A DNA stretch of 35,071 nt, taken from Fischerella muscicola PCC 7414 (GTDB lineage Bacteria; Cyanobacteriota; Cyanobacteriia; Cyanobacteriales; Nostocaceae). The notes below the pieces were generated by a model. It was not told the DNA's origin and searched no databases. It saw only the letters and a program-made list of their open reading frames with translations. The translations under genes and the position numbers were made by a program. The stretch spans positions 1 to 35,071 of the forward strand of contig NZ_AJLK01000100.1 in the NCBI RefSeq assembly GCF_000317205.1. Direction: 5' to 3'. Positions within the stretch are counted from its first letter, which is position 1, and every line of letters begins with the position of its first letter. Of this stretch, positions 14,913 through 22,659 are shown piece after piece.

Positions 14913-15857
14913 ATGAATGCCGAAGACCTCCTGAGGCGCTATGCAGGAGGAGAAAGGGATTTTCATACCGCAGATTTATGTGGAGTAAACCTGCGAGAAG
15001 TAGATCTAAGTGGGATAATTCTGAAAAAAGCAATCTTGTGTGAAGTAGACCTAAGTGGGGCAAACCTGGTTGGCGCAGACCTGAATGGGGTAGTTCTGAA
15101 GCAAGCTAACCTAAATGGAACACGTTTAAATGGATCACACTTGATTGGGGCAGACCTATATGCAGCTAACCTAACCAATGCTGACCTCAATGGAGTAATT
15201 TTATGGAGAGCAGGTCTGAGGAAAGCAATTTTGTATCAGGCTGACCTTAGTAGGGCAAACCTGGATGAAGCTAATATTACTGAGGCAAACTTGAGTAGAG
15301 CAAACTTAAGGGGAGCAAAGCTGAGTAAAGCCAACCTGAGTCAGGCAAATCTCACCGAGGCAAACCTTTCTAGGGCAACTCTGGTTGAGACAAAACTAAT
15401 TTTAGCAGACCTACGTGGAGCAAATCTGGAGTTGGCAGAGTTAATTAAAGCAAATCTAACAGAAGCAGACCTAAGTCGGGCAAACTTAGAGGGGGGAAAC
15501 TTGAGCGAAGCAAACCTTACGAGGGTAAACCTGAGTGGGGCAAATTTAACTGGAGTCAATTTGCACAGAGCAAATTTAATTGAAGCAAAATTGATTCTGG
15601 CTGGCCTGCGGGGGGCAAACTTGGAACAATCAGAGTTGACTAAGGCAAACTTAACTGAGGCTGATTTAAGTTGGGCACGTTTGTATAATACAAATTTGAG
15701 TGGAGCATACTTACGCCGAGCAATTCTCACAGATGTAGATTTGGATTCAGTAGTTCTGCGTGGTACAGATTTAGTAGAGGCAAAACTGAATCAAGTAAAG
15801 ATGAATAACGTAGACTTAAATTGGGTAACAATGCCTGATGGAACAGTCCACTTCTGA
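14913..15857 (+). CDS. Pentapeptide-repeat protein (long right-handed beta-helix)
   Basis: The 314-residue protein consists almost entirely of tandem A(D/N)LXX pentapeptides from about residue 20 to the end. Examples are GADLNGVVLKQANLNGTRLN and GANLEQSELTKANLTEADLS. This predicts a right-handed quadrilateral beta-helix of roughly 14 coils. Residues 1-19 (MNAEDLLRRYAGGERDFHT) are a short capping segment common in cyanobacterial members. There is no signal peptide or membrane helix, so it is cytosolic. Function is unknown; some pentapeptide proteins mimic DNA and block gyrase, but most cyanobacterial ones have no known role. GAGAGG precedes the ATG. The DNA repeats make long antisense frames that are not genes. 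It lies 69 bp after the Rieske gene, possibly in the same operon. Confidence 0.9.
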   Translation: MNAEDLLRRYAGGERDFHTADLCGVNLREVDLSGIILKKAILCEVDLSGANLVGADLNGVVLKQANLNGTRLNGSHLIGADLYAANLTNADLNGVILWRAGLRKAILYQADLSRANLDEANITEANLSRANLRGAKLSKANLSQANLTEANLSRATLVETKLILADLRGANLELAELIKANLTEADLSRANLEGGNLSEANLTRVNLSGANLTGVNLHRANLIEAKLILAGLRGANLEQSELTKANLTEADLSWARLYNTNLSGAYLRRAILTDVDLDSVVLRGTDLVEAKLNQVKMNNVDLNWVTMPDGTVHF

Positions 15858-15888
15858 TTGCAAACGGGGAAATTTCAGATACAAGGGG

Positions 15889-16848
15889 TTAATGGCTGAT
15901 GTTGTGAAATTCTCTATTTCTAGCATCCAAAAACTTCAGTTGATGATACAAACAACTAATCAAAGGTAAAGTAACACCAGCGGTAAGGGCCTTTTTTAAG
16001 GGATTCCCAAAAATTGCTTCTACTTCCAATGGGCGATGTTCATCATAGTCTATCTTCATGCTGGTACGGTAAGGCTTCATGTTATCGGTGTAATCTAACA
16101 TTTGTTGCACAAAGCGATCGCTAATTATCCGTCCCGAACTTTTTGCCCCTGCTATCACCTCATACATCAATTTTTCTACTAAATTACGGCTGTGAATATT
16201 TGCCATTAACTCGGTTGTTGTCGCATTCAGAATCACAGACAGCCCATTGTAGGGAATATTCCACACCAATTTTTGCCAACGCCCTAACAGTAAATCCTCT
16301 GACAATTTCACAGGGATACCAGCACTCTCAAAATCATTAGCAATTTGACGCATCCTGTCTGTCGTACCAACTGGATGATAGTTAGCTGCATATTCTCCTA
16401 AAATAATTTCTCCATAGTCCAAGTGATGGATATGTCCCGCCCCTACCTTGTTAGAACACAGAAAGCACAACCCACCCATTACCCGATCATTTCCAACAAT
16501 TTGGGCGATTTCCTCTTCAATGCCCAGCCCATTCTGTAATACTAGTACAACACCATCATTTTTGATTACCTGGGGCAACATTTGCGATAGTAAATGATTT
16601 TGCGTCGTCTTCAGTGCGACCAGTATTACATCACAATACGGCATACTTGCCACGTCATTGTAACCATTGACTTGAGGTAGGGTAAAATCACCATCTTTAG
16701 ACTCAACCACTAAACCATGTTGAATCACATGTTCGTAGTCACTGTTCAGTAAAAAATGGACATCCAACCCTGCTTTTTGCAGTTTGGCTCCGTAAAACCC
16801 ACCTAAAGCACCTGTCCCAATTACAGCATATCTACTGATAGACATCAT
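15889..16848 (-). CDS. Ketopantoate reductase family (ApbA/PanE) oxidoreductase
   Basis: The 319-residue protein has the PanE layout. YAVIGTGALGGFYGAKL near residues 7-23 is the NADPH-binding GxGxxG loop. VLVLQNGLGIEEEI near 100-114 is the family's NG motif. LLGRWQKLVWNIPYNGLSVI near 188-207 contains the expected catalytic lysine. RPLEVEAIFGNPLKKA near 270 has the conserved Glu and Asn-type motif. PanE reduces 2-dehydropantoate to pantoate in pantothenate and CoA synthesis. Many genomes hold paralogues of uncertain substrate, so I do not assign a symbol. It is divergent from the fasciclin gene, with 66 bp between starts. Confidence 0.8.
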   Translation of the reverse strand: MMSISRYAVIGTGALGGFYGAKLQKAGLDVHFLLNSDYEHVIQHGLVVESKDGDFTLPQVNGYNDVASMPYCDVILVALKTTQNHLLSQMLPQVIKNDGVVLVLQNGLGIEEEIAQIVGNDRVMGGLCFLCSNKVGAGHIHHLDYGEIILGEYAANYHPVGTTDRMRQIANDFESAGIPVKLSEDLLLGRWQKLVWNIPYNGLSVILNATTTELMANIHSRNLVEKLMYEVIAGAKSSGRIISDRFVQQMLDYTDNMKPYRTSMKIDYDEHRPLEVEAIFGNPLKKALTAGVTLPLISCLYHQLKFLDARNREFHNISH

Positions 16849-16914
16849 TACTGAATAAAAATGAATAATAATTTACTCTCATTTAAAATCTTTTTAGAGT
16901 TTATGGTGAAACAA

Positions 16915-17316
16915 ATGGCTGATATAGTTGATATTGCTGTCAGTGCAGGTTCTTTTACAACTTTAGTAACTGCTGTACAAGCCGCAGGATTAGTAGATGT
17001 ATTAAAAAGTCCCGGCCCATTTACAGTATTTGCACCTAATGATGATGCTTTTGCCAAGTTACCACCGGGAACTATACAGACTTTAGTGCAAAATATTCCC
17101 CAGCTAACACGCATTTTAAAGTATCATGTTGTGCCTGGAAAACTTAAGCAAGCTGATTTAGCTCAACTTGGGACTGTGACTTCCGTAGAAGGTTCAACAA
17201 TTAAAATTGACTGTTCTGACGGTTTTGAGGTCAAAAATGCTACTGTGTTAGCAGCAGATATTGAAGCTGATAATGGTGTCATTCACGTTATCGATAGAGT
17301 AATTTTAATGGGTTAG
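16915..17316 (+). CDS. Fasciclin (FAS1) domain protein
   Basis: This 133-residue single FAS1 domain has the H1 motif [17 protein letters not shown] near residues 38-54, [11 protein letters not shown] in the centre, and the H2 motif [14 protein letters not shown] at the C-terminus. FAS1 domains mediate adhesion or protein contacts; the small cyanobacterial versions have no assigned role. The frame is open from 16861, but the ATG at 16915 gives the usual [13 protein letters not shown]-terminus. Longer starts at 16861 or 16903 would add a hydrophobic segment ([13 protein letters not shown]) and cannot be excluded. I see no signal peptide with the chosen start. A strong terminator lies about 105 bp downstream. 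Confidence 0.88.
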   Translation: MADIVDIAVSAGSFTTLVTAVQAAGLVDVLKSPGPFTVFAPNDDAFAKLPPGTIQTLVQNIPQLTRILKYHVVPGKLKQADLAQLGTVTSVEGSTIKIDCSDGFEVKNATVLAADIEADNGVIHVIDRVILMG

Positions 17317-17421
17317 TTTAGAAGTTCCTACGGTAGGATGGAGAACTGATTCTGAATTACTACTAACTGCATAATCCACAGTTACTACCACCCAAATAAG
17401 ATTAGACAACATTAAACATCC

Positions 17422-17463
17422 AAAATGCTGACGAGCATACAGCCCGCCCGTCAGCATTTTTTT
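17422..17463 (+). terminator. Strong rho-independent terminator after the FAS1 gene
   Basis: AAAATGCTGACG (17422-17433) pairs perfectly over 12 bp with CGTCAGCATTTT (17449-17460) around a 15-nt loop. The run of seven T's at 17457-17463 overlaps the end of the 3' arm. Confidence 0.88.
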
Positions 17464-17552
17464 ACTACTGTATGTTTAAAATGAACTTAGCAACTAGTTG
17501 ATTAAATTCATTAAGAGAAGTAATTTAATAGGTCATATCAAAAAATATATCT

Positions 17553-18731
17553 ATGCGTCTCACTTCTCTTGATGTTTTTCGTGGGATAACCATTGCTGGC
17601 ATGATCCTTGTTAACATGGCCAGTATCGCTGAACCCAATGTCTATCCACCATTACTTCATGCGGAATGGCATGGTTACACACCAACTGATTTAGTATTTC
17701 CCTTTTTTCTCTTCATTGTCGGTGTAGCAATGAGTTTTTCTCTTTCTAAGTACACCGATGTTAAATTGGACAGGGAGAGGCGGAGATTAAAAGACGCGGA
17801 GAATGAAAAAGTCTTCGTGTCTCCGCCTTATTGGCGTATCATTCGTCGCGCTGCTATTCTCTTTGCTTTAGGCTTACTTCTCAATGGCTTTTGGAATCAA
17901 GGTGTTTGGACTTTTGATTTCAATAGCATCCGCATCATGGGAGTATTGCAACGTATCAGCCTCACTTACTTATTAGCTAGTCTGGTAGTTCTCAATTTAC
18001 CGCGTAAAGGTCAATGGATATTAGCGGGAGTGTTACTCATTGTTTACTGGTTAGCAATGATGTATGTACCCGTGCCTGGTTATGGTGCTGGTGTGCTAAC
18101 ACGAGATGGTAATTTAGGTGCTTACATTGACCGTTTAATTATTCCGAAGGCGCATTTATATAAAGGTGATAATTACAACTTTATGGGAGATCCGGAAGGA
18201 CTTTTCAGTACTATTCCCGCTATTGTTAGTGTCTTGGCTGGATACTTTGCTGGACAATGGATACGTAGGCAAAAACAGATTAATTCTAGAACCAGTATGG
18301 ATTTAGTTTTGTTTGGTTTAAGTTGCTTGGTGGTTGGCGGAGTTTGGGATTTGGCATTTCCAATTAATAAAAAGTTGTGGACAAGTTCTTACGTAGTTTT
18401 TACTAGTGGTTGGGCATTATTGTTACTTGCTTTTTGTTACGAATTAATTGATGTTAGAAGAGTGCGGCGCTGGGGAAAACCTTTTGAAATCATGGGATAT
18501 AACCCAATATTTCTTTTTACAGCTTCTGTGTTGCTAATTAAGATACTAGTAAAAACTACTGTCGGCACAGGAGAAAATGCTCCTAGTACCTATAATTGGA
18601 TTTACCAAAATGTATTTGTACCTTGGGCAGGTGCATCTAATGGTTCACTACTTTTGGCGATCGCAACTGTTTTATTATGGCTAGTAATTGCCTATGCCAT
18701 GTATCGGCGACGGTGGTTGATTAAAGTCTGA
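17553..18731 (+). CDS. HGSNAT-like membrane acyltransferase (DUF5009/DUF1624 type)
   Basis: The 392-residue polytopic protein begins RLTSLDVFRGITIAGMILVN, followed by WHGYTPTDLVFPFFLFIVGVAMSFSLSK. These are the N-terminal signature of bacterial heparan-alpha-glucosaminide N-acetyltransferase-like proteins. The conserved His in AEWHGYT is in the position of the acetyl-carrying histidine proposed for human HGSNAT. About nine to ten membrane helices are visible. A cytoplasmic loop at residues about 70-90 (KLDRERRRLKDAENEKV) is coded by an imperfect DNA hairpin at 17779-17827 and looks like an in-frame repeat insertion. The substrate is unknown; acetylation of a cell-envelope sugar is the family-level guess. 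No clear ribosome-binding site is seen. Confidence 0.8.
   Translation: MRLTSLDVFRGITIAGMILVNMASIAEPNVYPPLLHAEWHGYTPTDLVFPFFLFIVGVAMSFSLSKYTDVKLDRERRRLKDAENEKVFVSPPYWRIIRRAAILFALGLLLNGFWNQGVWTFDFNSIRIMGVLQRISLTYLLASLVVLNLPRKGQWILAGVLLIVYWLAMMYVPVPGYGAGVLTRDGNLGAYIDRLIIPKAHLYKGDNYNFMGDPEGLFSTIPAIVSVLAGYFAGQWIRRQKQINSRTSMDLVLFGLSCLVVGGVWDLAFPINKKLWTSSYVVFTSGWALLLLAFCYELIDVRRVRRWGKPFEIMGYNPIFLFTASVLLIKILVKTTVGTGENAPSTYNWIYQNVFVPWAGASNGSLLLAIATVLLWLVIAYAMYRRRWLIKV
17779..17827. repeat. Palindromic repeat inside the HGSNAT-like coding sequence
   Basis: GGCGGAGA (17779-17786) pairs with TCTCCGCC (17820-17827), and AAGAC (17791-17795) with GTCTT (17811-17815). The gagacgcggag / ctccgcctt style resembles intergenic repeats of cyanobacteria. 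It sits in frame and codes for a charged loop between two membrane helices, where related proteins as I recall them are shorter. Confidence 0.55.
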
Positions 18732-18754
18732 AGCTGAAGCTTAGCTAATTTAGC

Positions 18755-19498
18755 TTACTGTAATAATTCTTGAAAGCGCCTATTAGCACGCACTTTATTG
18801 AAATCAGAGTCAGTTTTTGCTAACTTCTCATATTTACCAGGAACCAGCTTCATCGCCTTTTTTAAGTTTTCAGCAGCTAGTTCTACTTTATTCTGTAGAG
18901 CGTAAGTACATGCCTTATTGTAATATGCTAAATCTTTGTCAGGTTTAATGGCGATCGCTCGATCATAGGATGCTATTGCTTCTTGATAGCGTTGCAGTTT
19001 TGTTAGGGCAATGCCTCTGTTAATCCAAGCTTCATATTTATCTGATTTAATGGCGATCGCGCGATTATATGATACTAGTGCTTCTTGATAGCGTTGCAGT
19101 GTATTGAGGGTGTTACCTTTGTTGTACCATGCCTCATCTCGATCAGGTTGAATAGCGATCGCTTGATCATAGGATGCTAGTGCTTCCTGATAATGCTGTA
19201 GTTTTGTTAAGGCATTGCCTCGATTAATCCAAGCTTCAGCAAACTGAGGTTTAATGGCAATAGCTTGCTCAAAAGCTGCGATCGCATCCTTATATCGTTG
19301 GGAGTTTAAGAAAAAATTGCCTTGCTGAAAAAATTTTTCTGCTTTTTGCGTCGTCTCTGCTTCCGAAAATAACTGGGCAACATTAGTTTCTTGGACGACT
19401 TGTCTACTATTTTTCCCTGCTGAATTTGCCCAATCACCACAACCTAATGTCAATAAAGTTATGAAGCCAGAGGCTACAAAGCAACGCCAACAAACCAT
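18755..19498 (-). CDS. TPR-repeat protein, probably exported (possible lipoprotein)
   Basis: This is a 247-residue protein. Residues 1-27 (CFVASGFITLLTLGCGDWANS) are a hydrophobic export signal ending in a lipobox-like TLGC, so it may be lipid-anchored; the -3 residue is not ideal. Residues about 53-210 hold five tetratricopeptide repeats of the pattern AEAWINRGNALTKLQxYQEALASYDxAIAIKP, forming a superhelical scaffold for protein contacts. The four AIAI(K/Q)PD turns are often coded through HIP1 (GCGATCGC), giving a regular DNA repeat inside the gene. The C-terminal 40 residues (ENLKKAMKLVPGKYEKLAKT) are basic. The partner is unknown. It converges with the HGSNAT-like gene 23 bp away. Confidence 0.82.
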   Translation of the reverse strand: MVCWRCFVASGFITLLTLGCGDWANSAGKNSRQVVQETNVAQLFSEAETTQKAEKFFQQGNFFLNSQRYKDAIAAFEQAIAIKPQFAEAWINRGNALTKLQHYQEALASYDQAIAIQPDRDEAWYNKGNTLNTLQRYQEALVSYNRAIAIKSDKYEAWINRGIALTKLQRYQEAIASYDRAIAIKPDKDLAYYNKACTYALQNKVELAAENLKKAMKLVPGKYEKLAKTDSDFNKVRANRRFQELLQ

Positions 19499-20225
19499 CT
19501 TTCACAAAACTCGCTATTCGATTAATAAACAGTTTTTTCTTTCAAGATTGGGAAGGCTGTCTACATTATCATCACCTAATTCAGGTAAATGTGCCTGATA
19601 ACCACTGTCTAAGAGCTATTTTTTTGATGATCACAAATATAACATACCAGCGATTTTTTCTTATATCTTTTGAGATAATTTTCTATCCAAAATATTATTT
19701 CTGCTTTTCTATGAGCTTATTGGCTTGATTTATGCTTGATTCAAGTTTTCCATAAAAGATTAGCTGGTTTATCGATTTCTGATTAACTACATAAATTATG
19801 AATTAGCTTAGTAATTAAGTAATTAAGAAAATAGTTGTTAAAAAGAAAAAATTCCTATTTATATTTAGTGTAATAATGTCATTTCATTAGCCAAAAATTT
19901 AAAAATAGTGTTGGCTAATTACTAACAACCTGAAATATTTAAGTTTAGGCAAAGTGCTAGTAAGTGGTAAGAAAAATACTTGCAGACTAAAGTATAAAAT
20001 AATACTAATAATCTATCCACAAAAATGGAAATGTCAAACAAAGCGATCGCAACACGGGTAGGAACTCTCCTGCGTTCGACCTTCAGTTGTTCCACGGCTT
20101 AAAACCGATGGGTTTTCTGCTTTTATTGTTGTAATGGATGAAGAAGCGAAAATTCATACTGCCATACTGCAACGGCTACTATAGGACAACTGTTGATCTG
20201 CGAATGCTGGTGCGAAAATATATCT
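19499..20225. other. AT-rich intergenic region with one inverted repeat
   Basis: About 700 bp with no convincing gene lie between two divergent genes. ATTAGCCAA (19886-19894) and TTGGCTAAT (19911-19919) form a perfect 9-bp inverted repeat with a 16-nt loop, which could be a regulator site or hairpin. AAAACC/GGTTTT (20101-20116) is a small hairpin. A 16-codon frame at 20134-20184 has no recognisable content. The region presumably holds promoters for both flanking genes, but no clear -35/-10 pair was found. Confidence 0.5.
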
Positions 20226-21575
20226 ATGTCGATTGATTCCAACTCATCCCAAACCCCAAATCCAGAATCCATAACAGACCAAAACTTGCAACCAGATGAT
20301 TTTGAAAATTCATCTAACGGTGATCTGACTTCAGATGAACTGACTAGGCAGCAAGCCTTAGCTGCCATTGCCTCACTACAGTCTCCTCAAAACACATCTG
20401 CTTTACTGCAAGCACGTTCCGCATTCAAACCAGTTTCTGGTAAGGCTATTGGCGTTAAACCAAGGGCTTTGTTGCTGATAGTAGTCGCGATCGCGACTAC
20501 TATCATAGGACTTGCCATCAATAACTGGATTGTTGGTATTCTGGGAACCGTTGTAACTTTGTTATTATCTTTAGCTGTAGTTTGGCCTTGGTTGGAAGAA
20601 CTACAAAAAGAGTGGTTTTCAGCCCAAGAGCAAGCCTTAGTAGTTGGTTTATTGGGGATCATAGTAGCGATCGCTGGCTTAGTCAAATATAGCGGTCTCA
20701 GCAATTTCCTAGTTTCTGTAGGACGCAAAATCAACTGGGAAGCATCTGGAACACTGGCGGAATGGTTTGGTGCTTTAGGACAAATTCTCATTGCCATCAT
20801 CGCCGTTTACATTGCCTGGCGACAGTACATTATTTCTAAAGACCTAACTATTCAGCAAAACTTGCTCACCGTCCAACAAAATATCATTACCCAGCAGCAG
20901 ACAATAGATTCTTATTTTCAAGGTATTTCCGATCTAGTCTTAGATGAAGAAGGATTATTAGAAGATTGGCCTCAAGAAAGGTTACTAGCGGAAGGACGCA
21001 CTGCGGCTATTCTCAGCAGTGTAGATGGTAGTGGGAAAGCAAAAATTCTCCGGTTTCTATCTCGTTCTAAATTGCTTTCACCCTTAAAACGTGACAGCCT
21101 GCTTGGTCGAGCTATTCTTGATGGTACAGGAGGTTACTGTGAAGATCGGCTTCATGGCGTACGCGTGATTGATTTAGGCGTAATGCTTGCAGGTGCAGAT
21201 TTATCTGGCACTGATCTGCGGTGGACTGACTTAAGTGAAGCTAATCTTGTCCGTACTAATCTCAGTCAATGTGACTTAGTTAAAGCTAACCTCAGTCGTA
21301 GCATTTTATATGAAGCTAATCTTAGTGGTGCTGACTTGAACGGAATTCGTTTGTTCTATGGTTCAGCAGAAAATGCAACTCCTCGCAGTCGTACCCATCC
21401 ACCAAACTACAAAACTGGCGAATACACAGGTGCTGTCGTGGAAGATGCAGACTTTAGTGACGTCCAACGCCTGTCTGAAGTTAACCGATACTACTGCTGT
21501 GCTTGGGGTGGGGAAAAAACCAGAAGTACAATTCCTGGTGGTTGCGAAGGCATTCCTAATAAATTAGGAAGGTAG
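20226..21575 (+). CDS. Membrane-anchored pentapeptide-repeat protein
   Basis: This 449-residue protein has three regions. Residues 1-60 are a polar disordered N-terminus with a LTRQQALAAIASLQS stretch. Residues about 80-205 carry four hydrophobic helices: ALLLIVVAIATTIIGLAI, WIVGILGTVVTLLLSLAVVW, ALVVGLLGIIVAIAGL and ILIAIIAVYIAW. Then comes a cytoplasmic part with a Gln-rich coiled coil (LTIQQNLLTVQQNIITQQQ) and about ten pentapeptide repeats (GADLSGTDLRWTDLSEANLV and on) near residues 320-385. The last 50 residues contain Cys pairs (YYCCAWGG). The frame is open from 20193; ATG 20226 gives the polar N-terminus. Function is unknown; the pattern recalls pentapeptide membrane proteins frequent in filamentous cyanobacteria. 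Confidence 0.82.
   Translation: MSIDSNSSQTPNPESITDQNLQPDDFENSSNGDLTSDELTRQQALAAIASLQSPQNTSALLQARSAFKPVSGKAIGVKPRALLLIVVAIATTIIGLAINNWIVGILGTVVTLLLSLAVVWPWLEELQKEWFSAQEQALVVGLLGIIVAIAGLVKYSGLSNFLVSVGRKINWEASGTLAEWFGALGQILIAIIAVYIAWRQYIISKDLTIQQNLLTVQQNIITQQQTIDSYFQGISDLVLDEEGLLEDWPQERLLAEGRTAAILSSVDGSGKAKILRFLSRSKLLSPLKRDSLLGRAILDGTGGYCEDRLHGVRVIDLGVMLAGADLSGTDLRWTDLSEANLVRTNLSQCDLVKANLSRSILYEANLSGADLNGIRLFYGSAENATPRSRTHPPNYKTGEYTGAVVEDADFSDVQRLSEVNRYYCCAWGGEKTRSTIPGGCEGIPNKLGR
20476..20505. repeat. 30-bp perfect palindrome centred on HIP1, inside a coding sequence
   Basis: Positions 20476-20490 (TGATAGTAGTCGCGA) are the exact reverse complement of 20491-20505. The centre, 20487-20494, is the HIP1 octamer GCGATCGC. 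The palindrome codes for IVVAIATTI in the first membrane helix of the pentapeptide protein, where a hydrophobic helix tolerates the mirrored codons. Confidence 0.9.
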
Positions 21576-21626
21576 TTGATTGTTGATTGTTGGTTGTTCC
21601 TCCGAACAACAAACAACAACCAACAA
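21553..21626. terminator. Double hairpin between convergent pentapeptide and desC genes
   Basis: TTCCTAAT (21553-21560) and ATTAGGAA (21563-21570) form a perfect 8-bp hairpin overlapping the last codons of the pentapeptide gene. Next, heptamer-like GTTGATT/GTTGGTT units (21585-21599) face GAACAAC/AAACAAC/AACCAAC units (21604-21624). They pair as a long stem around a CTCC loop, with GTTGTTC/GAACAAC perfect at 21593-21610. The position suits a bidirectional terminator; there is no long T-run. Confidence 0.5.
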
Positions 21627-21636
21627 AGAACAAAAT

Positions 21637-22467
21637 TTAACCATTAACATTTACTTTCTTGGCTAATCCCAGAGTCTGCAAAACTTTAATTGCCCACCAA
21701 GTCATATCTACTTCCCACCAAGACAATCCAGCTTTGGCTACATTTGGGTGAGCATGGTGATTGTTGTGCCAACCTTCTCCATAAGTCAAAAGTGCTGCCC
21801 ACCAAAGATTACGAGAGTTATCATTCACTTGGAAATGACGATAACCACGCAGATGACTTGCAGAGTTGATTAGCCAAGTGCTATGCCAAAGCAATACTGC
21901 TCGTAGAAATACACCATAGACAACAAAAGACCATCCTCCCCAAGCATACAAGAGGACAGCAACAGGAATTTGTAATAGCAAAAAGTAGCGATTTAGCCAA
22001 CGATAGAATGGATCACGATCTAAATCAGAAGCAAATTTTTTGTACATTTCATATTCAAAAAACTCTGGACGCGGGTAAAAAAGCCACAGCATATGACTCC
22101 ACCAAAAACCACGTCGGGAGGAGTAAGGGTCTTTGTCTATGTCTTCGGTATGAAGGTGATGTAGTCGATGTCCAGCCACCCAAAAGATTGGCCCTCCTTG
22201 TAAGGCAAGAGCGCCCAAAGTTGCGATCGCATACTCCAACCACTTCGGTACGTGCAAACTTCGGTGAGTCAAAAGTCGGTGATACCCTAAACAAATACCG
22301 ATGCTGCCAAATAACCAATGCAGGAATATGGTTATTCCCAAAGCAGACCAAGAAAAACACCAAGGAGCAAGCAGTGCTAGGGCGTGGAACGTGCCAAAAA
22401 ATACCACGCTAGTCCAACTCAGAGTCAACGGTTGTTTGTCAACAGCCGCTGTTGAGTGTGTAGTCAT
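21637..22467 (-). CDS. desC: Acyl-lipid delta-9 fatty acid desaturase (DesC type)
   Basis: This 276-residue membrane diiron desaturase has the three histidine boxes of the class: HRLLTH at residues 63-68, HRLHH at 100-104, and EGWHNNHHAHP in the C-terminal third. Flanking blocks GSIGICLGYHRL, GALALQGGPIFWVAGHR and LLWHSTWLINSASH match cyanobacterial DesC as I recall it. DesC introduces the first double bond at C9 of acyl chains esterified to membrane glycerolipids, using ferredoxin as electron donor. The frame is open to 22560, but ATG 22467 has AAGGA about 9 nt upstream and gives the normal length. It is divergent from the TetR-fusion gene, with 192 bp between starts, so that regulator is a candidate controller. 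Confidence 0.9.
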   Translation of the reverse strand: MTTHSTAAVDKQPLTLSWTSVVFFGTFHALALLAPWCFSWSALGITIFLHWLFGSIGICLGYHRLLTHRSLHVPKWLEYAIATLGALALQGGPIFWVAGHRLHHLHTEDIDKDPYSSRRGFWWSHMLWLFYPRPEFFEYEMYKKFASDLDRDPFYRWLNRYFLLLQIPVAVLLYAWGGWSFVVYGVFLRAVLLWHSTWLINSASHLRGYRHFQVNDNSRNLWWAALLTYGEGWHNNHHAHPNVAKAGLSWWEVDMTWWAIKVLQTLGLAKKVNVNG

Positions 22468-22490
22468 AAAATTTTTCCTTTGACGTGAAT

Positions 22491-22521
22491 ACTGTAAATC
22501 AACCAGTGCCAAGCCTGTCAA
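22491..22521 (-). promoter_or_regulatory. Candidate desC promoter
   Basis: On the minus strand TTGACA (22521-22516) is followed after 19 bp by TACAGT (22496-22491), 23 bp before the desC ATG. The spacer is longer than ideal and the -10 matches 4 of 6. A second TTGACA on the plus strand (22554-22559) faces the opposite way and may serve the TetR gene, but it lacks a good -10. Confidence 0.35.
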
Positions 22522-22585
22522 GCATGTACTGTTTATTACATCCCCTGTGTAAGTTGACAAAGACAGCTAAACTAGGAATAGAGGA

Positions 22586-22602
22586 TGCAAGTGCTACTTA
22601 CA
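22586..22602. promoter_or_regulatory. Operator-like palindrome O1 upstream of the tetR fusion
   Basis: TGCAAGT-GCT-ACTTACA is a 7+3+7 inverted repeat with one mismatch. It repeats the motif of O2, 47 bp downstream. It lies 58 bp before the regulator's ATG. Confidence 0.6.
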
Positions 22603-22632
22603 TGCCTAAGTCTAGCAAGGATAAAATTTAAT

Positions 22633-22649
22633 TGCAAGTGTTACTTGCA
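22633..22649. promoter_or_regulatory. Operator-like palindrome O2 upstream of the tetR fusion
   Basis: TGCAAGT-GTT-ACTTGCA is a perfect 7+3+7 inverted repeat ending 10 bp before the ATG at 22660. Palindromes of 15-20 bp next to their own gene are typical TetR-family operators. Two near-identical copies 47 bp apart make chance unlikely. Binding by the adjacent regulator is inferred. Confidence 0.68.
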
Positions 22650-22659
22650 TTTTTCACTT

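Noticed and set aside
14963-15730. Two long antisense frames (75 and 129 residues) opposite the pentapeptide gene
   Set aside because: They mirror the period of the pentapeptide codons and are rich in Arg, Ala, Phe and Ser; a side effect of repeat composition, not genes.
18900-19320. Regularly spaced HIP1-containing DNA repeats
   Set aside because: Explained by the TPR protein repeats, whose AIAI turns are coded through GCGATCGC.
22008-22412. 134-residue antisense frame within desC
   Set aside because: Shadow of a well-supported desaturase gene; no domain, no ribosome-binding site.
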